Origin: Planctomycetota bacterium
GTDB lineage: Bacteria; Planctomycetota; Planctomycetia; Isosphaerales; Isosphaeraceae
Length of the DNA stretch: 52,123 nucleotides
Direction of reading: 5' to 3'
Assembly: GCA_021791715.1 (NCBI GenBank)
Contig: JAJYWB010000041.1
Location: forward strand, 1 to 52,123
Positions 51,976 to 52,123 of this stretch are shown piece after piece. The notes below the pieces were generated by a model. The model was not told the DNA's origin and did not search any database. It saw only the letters and a list, made by a program, of their open reading frames with translations. Every line of letters starts with the position of its first letter. Position 1 is the stretch's first letter. The position numbers and the translations under genes are program-made.

Positions 51976-52123
51976 TTAGGGCGTGTTGACAGTCATGCCG
52001 ATGATTACAAGTGTCGAAACAAGATGAACAAATCCCAGATAGTTCCGCTCCTTTTTATCAAATCGAGTCGCAATTCGTCTGTAATGCTTGATTTTGTTTA
52101 CAAATCGTTCAACCAGATTACGT
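51976..52123 (-). CDS. IS5-family transposase, C-terminal end, cut by window edge
   Basis: The last 48 codons read RNLVERFVNKIKHYRRIATR, then FDKKERNYLGFVHLVSTLVI and a short tail, ending in TAA at 51976-51978. 'ERF-NKIK-YRRIATRFDK' is the C-terminal signature of IS5/IS1031-type DDE transposases around the catalytic Glu. The stop codon lies in AGGGCGTGTTGACA, which looks like the terminal inverted repeat of the element, so its left boundary is near 51970-51980. The rest lies outside the window. It neighbours the AT-rich gene pair and may have helped bring it in. Confidence 0.85.
   Translation of the reverse strand, partial: RNLVERFVNKIKHYRRIATRFDKKERNYLGFVHLVSTLVIIGMTVNTP

Overview
The window looks like chromosomal DNA of a planctomycete. 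The markers are an adjacent PSCyt2/PSD1 (DUF1549/DUF1553) plus Tat-exported DUF1501 pair, an ECF sigma factor next to a membrane-anchored Ser/Thr kinase, MJ0042-type zinc ribbons, an N-terminal 'LEALEGR' signature on a secreted low-complexity protein, and a ResB plus long-form CcsA cytochrome c system. Most of it is GC-rich and full of CGATCG words. Many genes also carry short AT-rich runs of rare codons. Genus and species cannot be read from the sequence.

Layout. 0-1 kb: the N-terminus of a REP-associated tyrosine transposase leaving the left edge, an almost exact 176-bp tandem duplication, and a DDE transposase remnant. 1-11 kb (+): MEMO-like protein, alpha/beta hydrolase, aldehyde dehydrogenase, secreted dipeptidyl-peptidase (S9), a translationally coupled DUF997/sodium-solute symporter pair, and a nitrilase-family amidase. 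11-20 kb (-): a 993-residue zinc-ribbon/coiled-coil protein with 28-residue repeats, a small protein also carrying 28-residue repeats, DUF1501, PSD1, and a hypothetical protein. 20-28 kb (+): a four-gene SWIM/MoxR-AAA/DUF5682/VWA cassette, comparable to E. coli yehLMPQ. 28-44 kb: GT87 mannosyltransferase-like protein, ResB and CcsA, DUF309, a type I phosphodiesterase, BON lipoprotein, CutC, kinase plus sigma factor, and the 'LEALEGR' protein.

44-52 kb is accessory DNA. A protein gene at 44629-46620 has been invaded by a REP-like hairpin that has multiplied in frame, at least seven times in one orientation. Single copies of the same hairpin lie at 48901 and 50251. Two other hairpin repeat families are present, and one, as an inverted pair, replaces the normal C-terminus of a PIN toxin. 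There are two antitoxin/PIN modules, an AT-rich pair of 190-residue paralogues, and the end of an IS5-family element running off the right edge.

Functional links: the symporter genes overlap and are probably co-translated. The SWIM-MoxR-DUF5682-VWA genes abut or overlap and probably form one ATP-dependent chaperone or conflict-type system. ResB and CcsA form a system II cytochrome c haem-delivery complex. The sigma factor and kinase probably form one signalling unit. The RAYT fragment at the left edge and the REP-like repeats on the right may belong to the same genomic REP/RAYT economy, but that link is inference.
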